Shown: positions 20,663-31,318 of the stretch, piece by piece | Layout: the number at the start of each line of letters is the position of its first letter | How positions within the stretch are numbered: position 1 is the stretch's first letter | Source of the DNA: Rotaria sp. Silwood1 | Lineage: Eukaryota; Rotifera; Eurotatoria; Philodinida; Philodinidae | Direction of reading: 5' to 3' | NCBI GenBank assembly: GCA_905250075.1 | Contig: CAJNOP010000176.1 | Span: 9,944-73,943 of the forward strand | Length of the DNA stretch: 64,000 bases | Translations under genes and position numbers: made by a program | The notes under the pieces: model-generated | The model's database searches: none | What the model saw: the letters and a program-made list of their open reading frames with translations, nothing else | What the model was told of the DNA's origin: nothing

Positions 20663-22233
20663 CAGTGGACGTCAAAAGTCTAGCACCACTTTTTTGTTTT
20701 GGTTGGCATTTCAAAAATACACGACATAAATTTAAATTTCTTTTTATCTTAGGATAGCGGAGCTCGAGTACTATATGTATGCATATTTTTGAAATGAATA
20801 ACTCTTGAATCGAAAACATACGAAAAAAAAACTTCAGTACTACAACAAAAACTACCCAAAAGAAGACAAAATGGTTAGGGGTGGGAAGTTACCGTTACCC
20901 GGGAGTTACGTTACCGGGTAACTAGTAACTTTTGAGTGACTAGTTACCGAGTAACTAGTAACGCCGGAGTTTCCAGTTACCAGGTAACTAGTAACTTCAA
21001 AGTTACTAGTTACTTTTGGTAGGTAACTTGTCTAAAAAGTCGAGATATCGCTTCCTAATGACTGAATATCATCTATTCATCACTCAATTAAATTACGAGT
21101 TACTTGGTAACTAGTAACTCCTATGTGCGTTACTAGTTACTCGGTAACTCGTGAGCTGAATAAGTACTGTAATGATGGTATTCACTCATTAGGAAGCGAT
21201 ATCTCCACTTCTTAGACAAGTTACCTATCAAAAGTAACCAGTAACTCGCAAGTTACTAGTTACCGGGTAACTGGTAACTCCGACGTTACTAGTTACTCGG
21301 TAACTAGTAACTTGCGAGTTACTAGTTACTTGGTAACGTAACGGTAACTTCCCACCCCTAAAAATGGTATGATTGTTATAAGTTATAAAAGTTTCACTAA
21401 AGTTGAAGTAATACGAAAGTCGAGTAAGACTTTGTTTGATATTTTTTGCATGAATCGATCGATCTCAACGAGCTCTACAAAACTGTCTGTATTTAAATTT
21501 TTTAGAACCATTTTCTGGGACTAAAATTTGTAATAAAATTGTGATGTTTACCCTTTTATAGTATAATAAAGATTTTTGACTTTTCATATAGAACAAACGA
21601 AGCATGCAATTATCTTGTAATCTTTTTTGTCCCAGACGAGAATTCTAAAAAATTTTAACCTCCTGGATACCGACAATTCTTGCGTTCTTTACGATCTAAT
21701 AGAAAAATCGAAAAGTCACTCTCTCTTGCGTTCAATCGTCCTGAATCAGCTGCGTACGTATATATTTTATTGCACATGAAATGTGGATTGATACAGCCGT
21801 ATTACTGAACATTTCGCTTCACAGCTGTTTATCGATACGACAGAACGAAAAAAAATTCTTGCGTTCTGCTTGTCTTCAGCCTGAAGATAGCGGTATCCAA
21901 GAGGTTAATATAGACAGTTTTGTAGAGCTCATCAAGATCTATCGATTCATGTAAAATTATCAAACAAAAAATTATTGGATTTTCACATTACTAGGATCTT
22001 ACTCAAACTCATAACAATCATACCATTTTGTCCTTTTTTGGATAGTTTTTGTTGTAGTACTGAAGTTTTTTTTCGTATGTTTTCGATTCAAGAGTTATTC
22101 ATTTCAAAAATATGCATACATGTAGTACTCGAGCTCCGCTATCCGAAGATAAAAAGAAATTTAAATTTATATCGTGTATTTTTGAAATGCCAACCAAAAC
22201 AAAAAAGTGGTGCGAGACTTTTGACGTCCACTG
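20663..22233. mobile_element. Tc1/mariner-type foldback element with long inverted arms
   Basis: The ends are CAGTGGACGTCAAAAGTCT and its inverse, flanked by TA at 20661-20662 and 22234-22235. The arms are inverted copies for several hundred bases: 20663-20875 plus 21361 to about 21490, against about 21905-22233. The centre holds a shorter inverted pair around GGATACC/GGTATCC. No transposase frame is present, so it is non-autonomous. CAGTGG ends with TA duplication are typical of the Tc1 group. A separate MITE (20876-21360) has split the left arm. Confidence 0.88.
20876..21360. mobile_element. hAT-type MITE built of GTTAC/GTAAC words, nested in the Tc1-type element
   Basis: The ends are TAGGGGTGGGAAGTTACCG and CGGTAACTTCCCACCCCTA. 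A perfect 8-bp target duplication AAAATGGT lies at 20868-20875 and 21361-21368. The 485-bp interior is almost wholly ACTAGTTAC/GTAACTAGT words on both strands, apart from short unique pieces that also form an inverted pair (about 21030-21080 and 21155-21205). There is no coding capacity. The order of events is clear: the Tc1-type element inserted first and this one later. Confidence 0.93.
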
Positions 22234-22801
22234 TATATGTCTGTTACAGGCATCGGCCTTAACATAAACATGTCTCTTCTTATGTGTTGTTCTTGTATTT
22301 GTCTTGATTCGTCCACATTCGCTTTTTCCCGCTCGTTCATCGTCATGACGACCTCTACATTTCGCTTTTACTCTCTCTCTTTGTTCGACGAGATATCCTT
22401 CGCGCATTTTCTTCTCTTCCAAACCTTGAGCACCGTAAATTTTTATATTGGCATGTTTCTTTCTGATACGTGGACTACGTTGGGTTGAATTGAATCGAAT
22501 CATATCGGTGTGTACGGTTGTGTGCGAATAAACCCATGCAGAGCAAAACCCTAGCAGTGTCACTATTCAATTTTTAGTTGCACTTTTGCTTTTTCTATCG
22601 TCTCCTTCGGTTGTACTAAAGTAAAACAAAATTTTTTAAACCCACCTTAAACTTGTTTTAGGCAAAGTTTTTCTGCTTATGTGAAAAAAAGATAAAACAA
22701 CAGATGTTTCGTAACACAGCAAAATGCACTGTAAAAAAAAAAAGGTTTTTACCGAACCCTCCAAAAAGGTTTCGTAGGTGTCTAAAAGCTTCCAAATGCG
22801 T

Positions 22802-22901
22802 NNNNNNNNNNNNNNNNNNNNNNNNNNNNNNNNNNNNNNNNNNNNNNNNNNNNNNNNNNNNNNNNNNNNNNNNNNNNNNNNNNNNNNNNNNNNNNNNNNN
22901 N
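22802..22901. other. Assembly gap (100 N)
   Basis: Exactly 100 N, the usual placeholder for a gap of unknown length. The left flank ends in CCAAATGCGT and the right flank starts CAAACTATC. Frames drawn through it are meaningless. A mariner end lies shortly to the right, so the gap probably hides repetitive DNA. Confidence 0.99.
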
Positions 22902-23078
22902 CAAACTATCATGAACAATTTTTCGTTCAATTTTAGCGGATACCCTTCTTGTTCCCTTACTTCTGGGACACCCTCTATATCCATAGTTTTATTGTTGTGT
23001 CGAAAGATATTTACACTCCCTTTATATACCCTTAGTATGAAAACTTCTAGAACTTTCTTCACTGTTCTAGGAAGTTAC

Positions 23079-23112
23079 GAAAAAAAACGACAAAAATTTC
23101 TTACCAACCCAA
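23079..23112. mobile_element. Solo right end of a mariner element
   Basis: ACGACAAAAATTTCTTACCA followed by ACCCAA matches the right end of the mariner at 7635-8203 and is followed by TA (23113-23114). No left end is visible; it may lie in or beyond the gap at 22802-22901. The sequence between the gap and this end shows no transposase motif that I can recognise. Confidence 0.75.
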
Positions 23113-23114
23113 TA

Positions 23115-23748
23115 TTTCTTTTGCTATGAGTAATTTCATGAGAGCGACAGAAAGAAAGAAAAATAGATTGCATTAATAAAAGATGTAAGAACCCCAAAGC
23201 AAAAAAGAAATATTGTCACAACCGATGTGGATAAAGACCCTCAAGTTTACAGTAACTGTCATCATATTTTATTGTGTTCTTTGAAAAAAAACAGGTTGGC
23301 GACAATGTGTTGACATACATTGATCCTTTATTTAGCCTCGGAAAAGAAGTATTTCTTTTCATTCTCGAAAATGAGTATTCCACTAAATATTTCACTCGCC
23401 TATTTTTTTGATTTTGCAATCAGCATTTATTTATATTGAACTTCAAAATTTTAGTAGAACATATTTTTGACGGTTGCTTCGTAAGTTTTTTTTAATTAAA
23501 AACGCACATGCTTTTCATACTATAAAGGCAGACGCTTTTGTCGAAAAGAAAGAAGTAAAAAAAACATAGTGCATATGACATCTATATTTGTGAGTAAATG
23601 TGATAAAATAAATAAAGAATGGTCATGTTGTACTCGTTAATCGTTGCGGGATTATTTTCATCTAATGTTACCAATTCTTGGTCACCAATTGAGTAAAACA
23701 TTTTCATTAATTTTTTTTTCTTTTTTAGCTCATTCACAAAACTTGTAC
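23115..23748. other. Upstream region of the RING-type gene
   Basis: No independent gene. A T-rich acceptor (TTTTTTAG, ending at 23728) lies 20 nt before the ATG of the next gene, so a non-coding or short first exon probably lies in this region. Confidence 0.4.
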
Positions 23749-25500
23749 ATGTCGAATACAAAAATGCTTGATGAATCATTCCTCAAACCGTTATTGAAAC
23801 GTATTGATTCACAATATCGCCGCCATAATAGAAATGTATTATTCAAATGCATTCTAAAAGTATTTAAAAGGCAGTTAATTTATTTGACTGTATTGATAAT
23901 ATCCCAATGTCCTAATCAATTATACAATGCATGGAAAGGTCCATTTCCAATGGATCTGAATCAATTTCAAAATCATTTACATGGAAGTTACTATATATTT
24001 TCTTCACTTCTTTTTCAGCCTGAATTCATTCAGATTGAAGTAGGCGAAGATAATATTGACTTAAGTGATCAGAATTCTTTGAAAGCCCTCTATGGTTATT
24101 TTTCGTATGGATCTTTGTTATCGACATACCATCCGATAGAAATATCGACTTCTTATACACGAGAGGAAATGTTATATGTTAAGTTTGCTGCAGATCATCG
24201 ATCGTGTTCTCAAGCGCGTTACCCATATCATTTTGAATCCTTCAGTTTTGCAACACTGCAGTGCATAGTTAAACAACTTGCAATTTCGACATCAGAATTC
24301 TCAAGTCAGTCTGACAAGTCTGTATACATTAAGAAAATTGAAGGTATCTATAACCGTAATCCAAGAGTATTCAATAAACAAGTAATCGCAAAATGTGGTA
24401 TTCTAGTCGGATATCTCAAAAAATACGAAAGTGACTTTGCTTTTACGTCTCATTCGAATACACCTTATCGATTTAGTCATCATGTTAGAATATTTGATGT
24501 TTCATGTTACTATACTCCATATGTATCTTATCTTATCATATGCTTCTTCGGATATCTTCTACTCGAAGATCTCAAAATTCTTTATCCATCTATCCTTGAT
24601 TTTATACATCGACCACCACTAAATCTACATATTTATATTCAGGAAGAGTTGAAAAAAGTGAACAGTCTTTGTTTAGCATATCTAAATCGAGATTTATTAA
24701 ATGCAGATGCTAGAAACAATTATTTTAATCAGATTTTTATAATAAAGAACAAATATTTGGTCATGATGCAAGTGAATTTAAATGAAAAATCTGCCGAGAT
24801 TCTTCGACAGTTTTATTATAAATCTCCATTCATTATTATTCCAATCGATTATATTACGAACATCACATCATATAGTGTTGTGGCTCTGTACAACAATTAT
24901 TATCAGCATGTGTATTTTATGACCTCAAATGAAAGTCGTAATTTAACACCAGCTGAATGGCTACATGAAAGATTGGTGAATTTAAATAGTAGATATCGGT
25001 TTAAGTATGCTTAGTTTGTCACATGAATAGCAACAGAAAATATGTTTTATATGATTTTAACTTGTTTTAGTTGGCACCGCCAACAGTTAGCTGAAAAGAG
25101 AAGCGAACGAGAGCGCCAATTAGAAAGTTTTATTGAAGAAGAAACTCTATATCAACAACGTCAATATGACAATAGCATCGACCAAATAATGAATGGTGTA
25201 GTATCAGCATCGCCTAATTTTATTGCACAGTTTCGTTTGGATGATCCGATATTTGTTACTGGTAATTCACGTGCTGAAATCTGTAGTATTTACCTCCATT
25301 GCTTTAAAATAGGCGAACGCGTTGGTGAATGGCCATGCGACGCTAAACATACGTTTCATTTCAAGTGTATGCTAGATGTACTGCGAACAGGGAACAAGTG
25401 TCCGTTATGTCGACATCCAGTAGCTGCAGCACATTTGCCTAACGGAGAGCAAAATCTTCGACTGATACTACAGAGAATGTTCCATGGAGTATTTAACTGA
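23749..25500 (+). CDS. Two-exon protein with a C-terminal RING-H2-like finger lacking one cysteine
   Basis: The exons are 23749-25004 and 25071-25500. The 66-nt intron (GTATGC...TTTTAG) preserves the frame, giving 561 residues. Residues 1-418 belong to no family I recognise; they are rich in aromatic and hydrophobic residues, with a short hydrophobic run around CYYTPYVSYLIICFFGYLLL. After the intron comes a charged helix (QQLAEKRSERERQLESF) and then, from residue 490, C-S-I-Y...C...H-x-F-H-x-x-C...C-P-L-C-R. This is RING-H2 spacing except that the second ligand, normally Cys (CSIC), is Tyr (codon TAC at 25291-25293). RING-H2 proteins are ubiquitin ligases. Loss of one zinc ligand may cripple the fold, or H-C nearby (LHC) may compensate. 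The start is the first ATG after a T-rich acceptor. Confidence 0.68.
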
Positions 25501-25960
25501 CCAATTACATCGTATTTTTTATGACTCCATTACGAAGAAACTCAATATTGAGTAAGCCCAAGAACTTTGGAACTTTTATGATTTATTAATGGAACTTCAA
25601 TAAATTTGAAAATGCTAGATTTCCTAAATCTATAAATATCCGTTTGATTGCCTACACCAAACCATGGTCAGAATATCTTTAGTTTATTTTCCAAAGGGTG
25701 ACAATACGCCGTTGAATTCATTAGAACGTTCCTTAGTTTTCCTTTCAAAATTCATATAAGTATTCACTTTGTTTTATAGTACAGCTGCTTCTGATAAATT
25801 TTATTTCTTTCGTGATCCTAAAACAATGTACGGCATACTGGTTCCATTCTCATGATTTCCTCAAGTATTATTTATTTCGGAGTTAAATACTAGTGCTCAT
25901 TTGGAAAATAGCTCTAAAAAAAGAACGAAACATTAACAGTTGATGGTTTAACACTATTTA
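25501..25960. other. Intergenic, no gene seen
   Basis: AT-rich 3' region of the RING-type gene; AATAAA occurs at about 25600. Nothing else is recognisable. Confidence 0.4.
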
Positions 25961-26192
25961 GGGTGTGGGTGTGGGGTGTGGGTGTGGGTGGGGATGGGGT
26001 GTGTGGGTGTGGGTTGGGGTGTGGATGGGTGTGGGTGGGGTGTGGGTGTGGATGTGGGTGTGGGTATGAATGAACCGGAGATTAACACCCAAACAAACCC
26101 ACATCCACATCCACATCCACACCCACACCCACTCACACCCACACCCACACCCACCCCACACCCACACCCACACACACATCCACACCCACACC
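25961..26192. repeat. TGTGGG-type hairpin 7 (best preserved)
   Basis: The G-rich arm at 25961-26067 (GGTGTGGGTGTGGGGTGTGG and so on) is followed by a loop of about 20 nt (TGAATGAACCGGAGATTAAC). The C-rich arm runs through 26190 (ACATCCACATCCACACCCAC). The arms are close to exact complements in composition and unit order. The open frames here are repeat artefacts. Confidence 0.92.
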
Positions 26193-26713
26193 CTTTTCTT
26201 TTATAAGCTATACTGTTTACAATTAAGCCAGTCTACACGCATTATTATTCTGTTGCGTTTCGTGCAATCAGACTATCGGTTTTACTGTTGTAGTGTATGA
26301 ATCGAAAATTGTATGAATATATGTATTTAGAATTACGGCTCTTGTAGTAACGAGATCCGAGGTGAAAGTACTTTGCTAGTACAAAAAGTAAATCCACACA
26401 TTCGTAAAACCGGTTTGTTCATTATTATCAACAGCGAAAATTCTGTGAATTCTTCGACAAGTGATCAGATGTTAACTGAAATTGTTTTCTTTTTGTATCC
26501 ACTTTTCTTCTACAACTCAACCTGCGCAAAAAGTATCCTTATCTATGGTTGTTAAAGATATTCTAGAATATCATTATCTTATTGCTGATAAACATACATA
26601 TTTACGTTTGGTGAAGACCTAAAACTGCAAAGTGAATTTTTCTAACATATAACTATTGAGCATCTTTGATTATATAATCTATTTGTGTAGAAAATCCATT
26701 ACCAAATAAAAAA
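26193..26713. other. Intergenic, no gene seen
   Basis: AT-rich sequence between hairpin 7 and the SNTX-like pseudogene. No supported feature. Confidence 0.4.
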
Positions 26714-29085
26714 ATGTCGATTGAAAATAATTCAAGTTTAAAAATAATGACACTTGGTCGTCCGTTCAAACTTGGAATGCTTTATAACTTTATAACTGAT
26801 AAACTTATTTCTAATCTATCTTCATGGAATTCGGATTTATTACAAGAACATATTCATCATCAGCCTTTGTCATGGAAAAGGTTTGAACTTTATTTAAGCG
26901 ATAAGTTCACAGAAAAAGCAAATCTTCTGGAAATCGATAACAATATGAAATTGAGTATTTTAGCTGATCTTGTTGATTTATCTGATTCAGTATATTTAAT
27001 TAATGATCAGAAAAAAACAAATCGAATATTACGATTTATTTTAAAATATTCATTTACAAAAAATCTTCATAAAATAAACCTCACCGATATCGATAATATA
27101 TACAAAAAACATCCAGAAGTATTTCATCAACAAAACGCTACTCATATTGTAACTGGTATTCTTTATGGTCGTGACATATTCTTCATATTTGATCGAACAT
27201 TATCCAATGATGTAGATCGTATAAATATTGAAAATGATATAAAGTTACTTTTGCATAAATTCGATAAATTTAAAATACTCTCTAATGGTGAATTAAATTG
27301 GAACGATCATGAGAAACAACTAGCTAGAACACTAACATGTCAATATTATGGTGATTTTCAATATGAATCAAGTCCAACAACATTTGAAGAAGCATTTAAG
27401 TTCTATATATATTTACTAAACTTTGTTCTTGAAAAAAATGATTGTGGAATACCAAAAGAAGCAGGGGTGGAACCGGTTGAGAAATATTAAAACGGTCCGG
27501 TCCGGCCGGTTGAAAAATCCTACCGGTCCGGTCCGGCCGGAAACCGGCCGGTTGGAATCACATGTCCAACCGGTGAAATTCCGGTGAAAATCGGTTAAAA
27601 ACCGGTGGAAAAATGTCGAATTTTTTTTGAAAACCGATTTTTAGAAAAAATCGCTCCAAATATGAAATAGTTTAAGGCGCATGTAAAAGACGCTCATCAT
27701 AATGAATCTTTTTAAAGAGAATCTCAGGAAAAACGATTAATATAACATATGTTTTGAGCACTTTTTTACCTATTCTGACAGAAAAAACATGTGATACCTT
27801 AGTTTTTATGGTCAAAGACAGGATTAACAAAGAAGATTTTTGAAAAATTTCAACCGGTGAAATTCCGGTGTTTACCGGCCCGGTTGATTTCTTCAACCGG
27901 TCCGGTCCGGTCCGGTACCGGTCCGGCCGGACCGGTTCCAACCCTGAAAAGAAGCATGGATATATCCAATTTATTTATTAAATCTGTCGAGGTTAGCAGA
28001 GAAAAAAATGCTATCAAATAAATCATGATATTCTTACTAAATCTTTAGAACTTTTTAATAATTTACATCGATGAAAAATAATTTTGAATGATTTTAAAAA
28101 TAATTTATTATCTATTAAAATGTTCCATCGAACTAAAGAACAAATGTCAATCTACATTACCAAATTATTTGAAGTTGATACTCAAATGAGAAGTCAACTG
28201 ACAAAACTATTACCGAATATTCGTAGTGGTTCTATGAAAGAAATAGATCTCACTAATCTGTTGAATAATTGTGATTTATCTCTAACCAACAAACGAAGTA
28301 TAGATGAATGGATTCAATTGAAAACAAAAGAAATAAATGAATTATATAATTTTCAAAAAGATTTAGAAAAACAATCTCATATTTGCCTATTAACATGTTC
28401 ATTTGTTGAAGTTCAAAAACAATTTACTAGTAAATTTATTCTTCGTTTAATTTTTCATCGAACAGAAAAAAGTGATTCATCTTCCATGAAAATATTTCAG
28501 TGTTTTGATGACAAAGTTAAAAATTCCACAAATCAATATACAAAAACTGGTTCTTGGTTCAATGAAAATAATATTAAAACAATTAAAAAGCAAATTTTAT
28601 CATTTATTCGATTTGTTGAACTAAATAGTTCTAAAACAAATATTAAATTTATTGTTAATGAAGAATATGCCGATGAATTTCAAATGAAGAAAGGAGTAAC
28701 ATGTATTCTCTACCAAAATGGTATTCCAATCGATTTCGAAATTCCAAGTGAACCAGGACAACCATATGCAACAAATGTTTCAGATCACAGTTTAACGATT
28801 TGTTGGTCAAAACCTATCGATTGAAGTCAAAGCATTCAGCATTATAAGGTTTATCGTAAAAATTGTTTAGATAAAGCATGGAAATTATTGTTGACAACTG
28901 ATGATGCTATATTATCAGTGAATATTTCAGATCTTAGCAATGGTAGATATCAATTCAAAATACAAGGGGTGACTTTAGTGGGCGATACACCTGAAAGTGA
29001 TGCTAGTGATGAAATATGTGAGTATATAGGTTATTTTGATTTTGTACAGGATATCAGAATTTCCATCACTCGAATATCGACATAG
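26714..29085 (+). pseudogene. SNTX/verrucotoxin-like family protein, broken by a MITE and by stop codons
   Basis: The N-terminus carries the LGRPF-x-LGMLY signature of the stonustoxin/verrucotoxin-like family. In fish this family includes a MACPF-type pore-forming venom subunit, but most animal members are non-venom proteins of unknown role. Downstream there is a helical region, then a thioredoxin-like block, then the start of a fibronectin-III domain (PGQPYATNVSDHSLTICW) that continues past a stop. Visible breaks are a 485-bp hAT MITE at 27462-27946, a one-base frameshift near 28010, and in-frame stops at 28072-28074 and 28822-28824. The remaining frame fragments are 26714-27490, 28084-28824 and 28888-29085. 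Codon use away from the breaks still looks coding, so the damage is recent. Family identification is fairly secure; function is lost. Confidence 0.78.
27462..27946. mobile_element. hAT-type MITE built of CCGGTCCGG words, inside the SNTX-like pseudogene
   Basis: The ends are CAGGGGTGGAACCGG and CCGGTTCCAACCCTG. A perfect 8-bp target duplication AAAAGAAG lies at 27454-27461 and 27947-27954. Both terminal regions consist of GGTCCGGTCCGG/CCGGCCGG words, and the centre is AT-rich with no coding capacity. The insertion is in an exon and ends that reading frame within 30 nt. Confidence 0.94.
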
Positions 29086-29496
29086 AAAGCATAGTTAGTG
29101 GGATATTGTTTTATTAAGGGCGTGCTGCTCATATGGTCGCGTAGTTACCGAGTTCGGGCGAATTTCATGGACGAAATGAATAATCAATTTCATATTTATA
29201 TGTTTCGAGAGTTTACGATACAGTGAATATTTGTGTATGAAGAGCTCATCTTGATACTTTCTTATCATTGAAAATTCTTTCATATTCACACGCACCCTTT
29301 GAGATTTCGTAATTTTTCTATTCTTACATGCAGGTTTAGAAGACTCCTTCAATCCTACATAAATTTTAAGTTAAAGAGCTCGGCTTTTTTTGTTAAAATA
29401 ATTGTTATTCTTATCCTCTAGTTCTATGTGATATTTACGGTTTATACTCCATCCTCTGCTTTAGGTATTTAATTTAAAAAAAGGGTATACACCGAG

Positions 29497-29563
29497 TGGG
29501 TGTGGGTGGTCATATTCTGGTACAATACTCTACCCACATCCACCCACACCCATCCTCAAGTAA
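29497..29563. repeat. TGTGGG-type hairpin 8
   Basis: GAGTGGGTGTGGGTGG, a loop of about 22 nt (TCATATTCTGGTACAATACT) and CCACATCCACCCACACCC. Confidence 0.8.
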
Positions 29564-29777
29564 ATTTTCTGGAACTGTTTCCATCGATATACTATGAATA
29601 ATAATCATTTTTCACAAAATGAAACGAATCATTTAGGCCTCATCATCAATCATGACTTAGGATAGTTCATCTTCTCGTTTTTATTACCACCAACTGTACC
29701 CGAAGTAAATAATACTCAATCTAATCTAAAGTTTTATTTGCAACGTAATCCTGTCACTGAATTATATTTCATTTTCA

Positions 29778-31003
29778 GCTGTAGCTGGCGCCGATTCATC
29801 CCCTCATGTAGTGCCAGAAAACCAAGCAGTATTGAAAAGATATTATGATAGTTTTCCGAACGTCGATGACCTCGCTAATACAACTAATCCAGACGTGAAA
29901 AAAGCTGACGAGTTCACCAAATCAATACTTAATACAAAACCATCGGGGAATGTGACTGACAGAAATACTACATGTCATATACTTAATAAATTATTGGGTG
30001 GTGAAGATCAACAATGTTTATTTTTTGATTCTGCAAATGGTATTAATCTTCATGATGTATCGGGAAACTTAGCTGATATTGACTCTGAAGATAGACCGTT
30101 CGTCTTGAAATTAAAGAGTAGTGAAGGATTAGGAGGCGACAATAGTAAGAAAACGTTCGACGATGACAGGAAACTGATTGAAATCTTAGCACATGGTATC
30201 GAGCAAAAAAATACCATCCCATCATTGAAGACATATGCGATCGGTTAGCAAAAGCACACGAAGTTGATAAAAATTCTATTGTTATAAAAGATGTCTTCGT
30301 TGGATCATTCAATGTAGTTTATACTGTAAAACATTTAGCGATATCTGTAACTAAACAGCTAATCAAAACTTCGCAACATTTGAAGAAGCAGTTTTCCCAA
30401 TTCTTGAGTGCGAAAATTCATCCATTATTATTTCGCCCATCATTTGATATAGCCTTTTTCGATGCTCGTGGTGATAAAACATTTAACAGTGGACCACAGA
30501 CTTATGAAATTGGTCCACCCGAACGTACCAAAACATACACTTCACCCACTGGTTGGACCAGGTATGGTCTAAAGGTCCTAGGTAAAAGCGAATATAAAAA
30601 TGATGATTGGCTGCATCCATTTCAACATCCTGGTAATTGGTATAGAGCTTTCCATGGTACAGGAAATGCAACAAAAGTCGACTTTGGTAATTCTAACGCA
30701 AATTTCGATCAAACTGCTGCACCCGTCGATGCACTCGCAAACATTTTTGTAGGAGGTTTTCGTGAAGCAAGAGTCGCTGTGCACGGCTTGGGTGTTTACT
30801 GTTCTCCAAATCATGTCTGGCTCGGAAATTCTAGATATGTTTGGAGCTGTTGAATTAGATACTGAACAAGGAAAGAAAAAGTTTATGTGTATGCTTCAAG
30901 TAGCAGTGAATCCTGATAGTGTTCAGTATCCCACCAATGATATATGGGTTGCACCTAAGCCTCAAGATATTCGACCATATGGTATACTTATCAAAGAAGT
31001 TTG
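29778..31003 (+). pseudogene. Protein with ART/PARP-like HGT...GVYCSPN motif, two frameshifts
   Basis: The coding sequence begins after a TTTTCAG acceptor at 29777, so an upstream exon is expected. The frame runs to a shift near 30206-30225 (in or after an A7 run), resumes in a second frame to about 30850, then shifts again to reach the stop at 31001-31003. The C-terminal block has GWTRYGLKVLGK ... WYRAFHGT ... GLGVYCSPN and, after the second shift, MCMLQVAVNPDSVQ. This layout of a H-G-T strand followed by G-x-Y-C-[ST]-P is one I associate with ADP-ribosyltransferase/PARP-fold proteins common in rotifers and other invertebrates; the fold is inferred. Both breaks are single-base and one is at a homopolymer, so consensus errors in a live gene are a real alternative. 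Confidence 0.5.
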
Positions 31004-31260
31004 ATTGAATCTTTGTTTATGCTATCTGCTCTTTTTACCTGAAAATTTAAAAGACATTTAAAATGAAATATAGTAACTGGTATTCTAACATGATCAACCA
31101 CGTATTTCTTCCCGGATGATATAAAATATAAAACTATACCAACTGAAGCGAAAATAATTTATAACTGTCCGAACACTTTTTCTATGAAATCACTTGATTC
31201 AAGAGTCATCCACCGTATTAATTTCAAATGTTATCATAAGGATTTTCCATAGGTTTTCCT

Positions 31261-31318
31261 AGGGTAGGTGTGCGTGTGATTATTAATGCGAATCTTCTCT
31301 CAACCTACATCCACCCAA
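31261..31318. repeat. TGTGGG-type hairpin 9 (short)
   Basis: GGGTAGGTGTGCGTGTG, a short loop and CAACCTACATCCACCC. It is the smallest clear member of the series. Confidence 0.5.

Noticed and set aside
22658..23129. Frames crossing the run of N
   Set aside because: The N run has no sequence, and a gap of unknown size cannot carry a frame.
15423..26192. Regularly recurring repeats considered as a CRISPR-like or tandem-array locus
   Set aside because: The repeats are not evenly spaced, have no constant unit separated by similar-sized spacers, and are inverted pairs. The genes are clearly eukaryotic.
25954..26206. Frames of 73-77 codons on both strands in hairpin 7
   Set aside because: Same artefact of a stop-free repeat.
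30043..30312. 89-codon antisense frame over the ART/PARP-like gene
   Set aside because: The opposite strand has recognisable protein motifs; this frame has none.
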